Of a stretch of 9,073 bases of DNA, positions 6,340 through 9,073 are shown in pieces. The notes beneath the pieces were generated by a model. The model made no database searches. It worked only from the letters and a program-made list of their open reading frames with translations, and was not told the origin of the DNA. This stretch comes from Anaeromyxobacter_A sp035636195. Its GTDB lineage: Bacteria > Myxococcota > Myxococcia > Myxococcales > Anaeromyxobacteraceae. Where the stretch lies: NCBI GenBank assembly GCA_035636195.1, contig DASPZP010000244.1, positions 1-9,073 on the forward strand, in the 5' to 3' direction. The position numbers were made by a program, and so were the translations under genes. Position 1 is the stretch's first letter. Each line of letters begins with the position of its first letter.

Positions 6340-6993
6340 CTTGATCCCGGCGGCCTTCGCGACCTCTTCGGCCAGGTTCTCCTGCTTCTTCGCGAGGCCC
6401 TCGCCGAGCACGAACCGGGCGAAGCGGCGGATCTGGATGTTCTCGCCGATCTTCGCCACTGCGTCGGTGAGGACCGTCTGCATGGTCTTCTTGTCGTCCT
6501 TCACGAAGGCCTGCTCCATGAGCACGACCTCCTTGTAGTACTTGTCCACCTTGCCCTGGGCGATCTTCTCCACGATCGCGTCCGGCTTCTTCTGCTCCTT
6601 CGCCTGGTGGCGGGCGATCTCCAGCTCCTTCGCGATCAGCTCCGGCGGCACGTCCTCGCGGCGGACGTAGAGCGGTGAGGCGGCGGCGATCTGCATCGCC
6701 ACGTCCTTCACCAGGCTCTGGAAGCCCTCGGTGCGGGCGACGAAGTCAGTCTCGCAGTTCACCTCGACCAGCACGCCGATCTTGCCGCCCATGTGAATGT
6801 AGCTCGCCACGGCGCCCTCGGAGGCGATCCGTCCCGACTTCTTGGCCGCGGCCGAGAGGCCCTTCTTGCGGAGGACCTCCTCCGCCTTGGTGAAGTCGCC
6901 GCCCGCTTCGGCGAGCGCCTTCTTGCAATCCATCATCCCGGCCCCGGTCTTCTCCCGGAGCTCCTTCACCGCGTTCGCGCTGATCTCGGCCAT
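6334..6993 (-). CDS. tsf: Translation elongation factor Ts
   Basis: This is a 219-residue cytoplasmic guanine-nucleotide exchange factor that restores EF-Tu from GDP to GTP form. The start (ATG 6991-6993) gives the canonical opening MAEISANAVKELREKTGAGM and has an AAGGTGA ribosome-binding site; the in-frame ATG 17 codons upstream is rejected. Residues 1-54 are the UBA-like EF-Tu-binding region, including MDCKKAL and EEVLRKKGLSAAAKK. The signature ETDFVAR is at 81-87, and the core domain with RFVLGEGL near 193-200 follows. It is shorter than the E. coli protein (283 residues), in keeping with the compact EF-Ts of many other bacteria. It lies 90 bp downstream of rpsB, the usual operon order. 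pyrH, which often follows tsf, is absent here; the next gene downstream is convergent. The stop codon is embedded in the adjoining repeat cluster. Confidence 0.98.
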   Translation of the reverse strand: MAEISANAVKELREKTGAGMMDCKKALAEAGGDFTKAEEVLRKKGLSAAAKKSGRIASEGAVASYIHMGGKIGVLVEVNCETDFVARTEGFQSLVKDVAMQIAAASPLYVRREDVPPELIAKELEIARHQAKEQKKPDAIVEKIAQGKVDKYYKEVVLMEQAFVKDDKKTMQTVLTDAVAKIGENIQIRRFARFVLGEGLAKKQENLAEEVAKAAGIKA

Positions 6994-7028
6994 CTCGTGG
7001 TCACCTTTCGTTGGCGGGGCATATGAGA

Positions 7029-7058
7029 CGGGGCGAGCCCGCACAGGAGCTCGCCCCG
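7029..7058 (-). terminator. Intercistronic hairpin between rpsB and tsf (candidate attenuator)
   Basis: Arms CGGGGCGAGC (7029-7038) and GCTCGCCCCG (7049-7058) are a perfect 10-bp inverted repeat with a 10-nt loop, 25 nt after the rpsB stop codon. There is no T tract on the minus strand, so partial termination, an RNA-processing signal or mRNA stabilisation are all possible. In E. coli the rpsB-tsf gap is known to affect relative tsf expression; applying that here is inference. Confidence 0.5.
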
Positions 7059-7083
7059 AAAACGGCTGCGGCGAAGGCCGGTG

Positions 7084-8121
<1,038 letters not shown>

Positions 8122-8159
8122 CGTTCGTTTCTCCAGAGCTTCGGTTGGTGTCCGCCACT

Positions 8160-8174
8160 CTCCGCGCTGCGGAG
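8160..8174 (-). promoter_or_regulatory. Hairpin in the rpsB leader
   Basis: CTCCGC-GCT-GCGGAG is a perfect 6-bp stem with a 3-nt loop, 38 nt upstream of the rpsB start. A similar motif lies nearby: GGAGCGCTCGCC (8171-8182) is echoed by GGAGCGCTTCGCC (8222-8234) about 50 bp further upstream. S2 is known to repress its own synthesis through leader RNA in several proteobacteria. Whether this leader does so is inference from its position and structure only. Confidence 0.35.
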
Positions 8175-8314
8175 CGCTCGCCTGGAAGCGGTGGAAGAGT
8201 CTCCACGGGCTACCGGGCACCGGAGCGCTTCGCCGGAAAGTGTGTGAATTTACGGCTACTTCGTCGGCTTTGATCCCCCGCTCGTGGCGATCTGGCCGTG
8301 AGCTGGGGAGGGCT

Positions 8315-8343
8315 CCTGTAACACAGCGCTCACTCCATCGCAA
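8315..8343 (-). promoter_or_regulatory. Candidate rpsB-tsf promoter
   Basis: On the minus strand the -35 is TTGCGA (8338-8343, 4 of 6), the spacer is 17 bp, and the -10 is TACAGG (8315-8320, 3 of 6). It starts 8 bp after the stop codon of the upstream nuclease-like gene and would give a leader of about 185 nt. An AT-richer stretch (TAAATT on the minus strand, near 8246-8251) is a rival -10 but has no good -35. Neither is strong. Confidence 0.33.
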
Positions 8344-8350
8344 GGCGGCG

Positions 8351-9073
8351 TCAGTCACCGCTTTTCGGCGATCCGGCGCGCCACCAGCCGAGCTCCACCA
8401 GAGCCCCATCATATCCGCGCCAGGCGACGGGCCGCGCGTCTGCTCCGGCGCACGCGTGCTTCGCCAGCCTCGCCGTCAGGGCGAGCGCTCGTCCGCCGCA
8501 GAGCGGGCAGGAGAACGACGCCTCCAGGCGATGCCGCTCGGCGGGCGAGAAGGGCGGTGGCGAGGCGAGCGCGGGGCCGGGGCGCGAGCCGATCAGCCCG
8601 CGCGCACGGTACGCCTCGAGCTCCGCCACCTCGGCGTCCTCTCCGCCGGCGAGGCGCCCCGCGTCTGCCCGGAGCGACGCCTGGCAGGACGGGCATGGGG
8701 CAGCACCGAACGTGCGCGCCACCCGGATCGTGATCCCGCTCGTGGTCTCCTCCTCCCACGGTGCGGTCGCATCGACCTCCAGGGCGGGCACGCCGGCCGC
8801 TGCCAGCGCCGCCTCCTTGCCGGCGTCGACGGCGTGGGTGACGAGCACCTCCAGGGCGAGCGCCGGCGCGCCGCCCCGGGTCACCAGCACGTCGGCGCGG
8901 AGCATCCCGACCGGCCCCTCGGAAACGGCGGCATCGCCGGCCGCTCCGAGGTCGAGCGGCGTCTCGCGGCGGCAGCGCGGGCAACGCGCTCCCAGCGCGA
9001 CGGAGAGCCGCCCGGCGAAGGCCTCGGCGCAGAGGTGGAGGAGGCGCTCCTTGACGTCGAGGTGGAGCGCCGT
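8351..9073 (-). CDS. CoiA-like PD-(D/E)XK nuclease-type protein, C-terminal 240 residues (partial)
   Basis: The gene begins beyond the right edge; 240 residues are visible up to the TGA at 8351-8353. Numbering from the edge, HLDVKERLLHL (4-14) matches the 'H...K..L' motif ahead of the nuclease core in CoiA-like proteins. LRADVLVTRGG (58-68) followed by ALALEVLVTHAVDAGKEAAL (71-90) matches the 'D ... aiEv..sh ... K' core, with D61, E75 and K86 as candidate catalytic or structural residues. Three CxxC motifs (CPRC 31-34, CPSC 127-130, CPLC 189-192) suggest zinc-binding ribbons, the first ahead of the core and two behind it. CoiA is a competence protein that acts on DNA entering the cell; many CoiA-like proteins are unrelated to competence, and the role here is unknown. 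The 229-bp gap to rpsB and that gene's own candidate promoter suggest separate transcription. Several CxxC motifs beyond the core are a variation on the simple CoiA layout. Confidence 0.6.
   Translation of the reverse strand, partial: TALHLDVKERLLHLCAEAFAGRLSVALGARCPRCRRETPLDLGAAGDAAVSEGPVGMLRADVLVTRGGAPALALEVLVTHAVDAGKEAALAAAGVPALEVDATAPWEEETTSGITIRVARTFGAAPCPSCQASLRADAGRLAGGEDAEVAELEAYRARGLIGSRPGPALASPPPFSPAERHRLEASFSCPLCGGRALALTARLAKHACAGADARPVAWRGYDGALVELGWWRAGSPKSGD

Noticed and set aside
6292..6678. Plus-strand open frames opposite tsf and rpsB (for example 7081-8247)
   Set aside because: These are antisense shadows of unmistakable EF-Ts and S2 genes.
8298..8333. GTGAGC...GCTCAC inverted repeat with an inner GGAG-GG-CTCC, as a terminator for the nuclease-like gene
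   Set aside because: The outer stem is only 6 bp with a 24-nt loop and no T tract, and it overlaps the candidate rpsB promoter. The evidence is too weak to call.
8409..8984. A 191-codon minus-strand open frame overlapping the CoiA-like gene in another frame
   Set aside because: It is an Arg/Ala/Gly-rich shadow; the 8351-9073 frame runs open to the edge and carries the CxxC and nuclease-like motifs.

Overview
The window is high-GC DNA (roughly 70% by eye) with a coding style and gene content that suggest a myxobacterium of the Anaeromyxobacter kind. That assignment is inference from GC content, protein texture (Gly-rich TonB spacer, CAP-domain lipoprotein, compact EF-Ts) and promoter style. 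No rRNA or other taxonomic marker is present. I see no tRNA or rRNA gene, CRISPR array, transposase or prophage gene.

Positions 1-4507 hold most of a TonB-dependent outer-membrane transport system. From left to right these are the 5' end of an ExbB/TolQ-type proton-channel gene (minus strand, running off the left edge), a 1025-residue TonB-dependent receptor (minus strand, ending in a strong hairpin), a 376-bp divergent regulatory region, and a tonB gene (plus strand). Receptor and tonB each have a TTGACA promoter with an 18-bp spacer, pointing away from each other. A 17-bp dyad sits 6 bp upstream of the tonB -35 box. ExbB and TonB would pass proton-motive energy to the receptor. No Fur-like box was seen, and the substrate cannot be read from the sequence.

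Directly behind tonB, with a 31-bp gap and probably in the same transcript, lies a 545-residue predicted lipoprotein. It has one recognisable CAP (SCP/PR1, YkwD-like) domain and what looks like a second, eroded copy at its C-terminus.

The 157-bp gap between this gene and the convergent tsf gene is filled by a REP/BIME-like pair of inverted repeats. A third partial copy of the repeat covers the tsf stop codon.

Positions 6334-8121 are the translation operon rpsB-tsf (ribosomal protein S2, then elongation factor Ts) on the minus strand, with a 10-bp-stem hairpin between the genes. S2 is unusually long: about 45 extra residues, Pro/Ala/Gln-rich, at the N-terminus and about 70, Arg/Asp/Gly-rich, at the C-terminus. 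Upstream of rpsB on the same strand is the 3' part of a gene for a CoiA-like PD-(D/E)XK nuclease-type protein with three CxxC motifs. It is cut by the right edge.

I found no clearly new biological system. The points most worth a second look are the inverted-repeat cluster that invades the tsf stop codon, the double extension of S2, the five local cysteine pairs in the receptor, and the degenerate tandem-CAP lipoprotein coupled to tonB.
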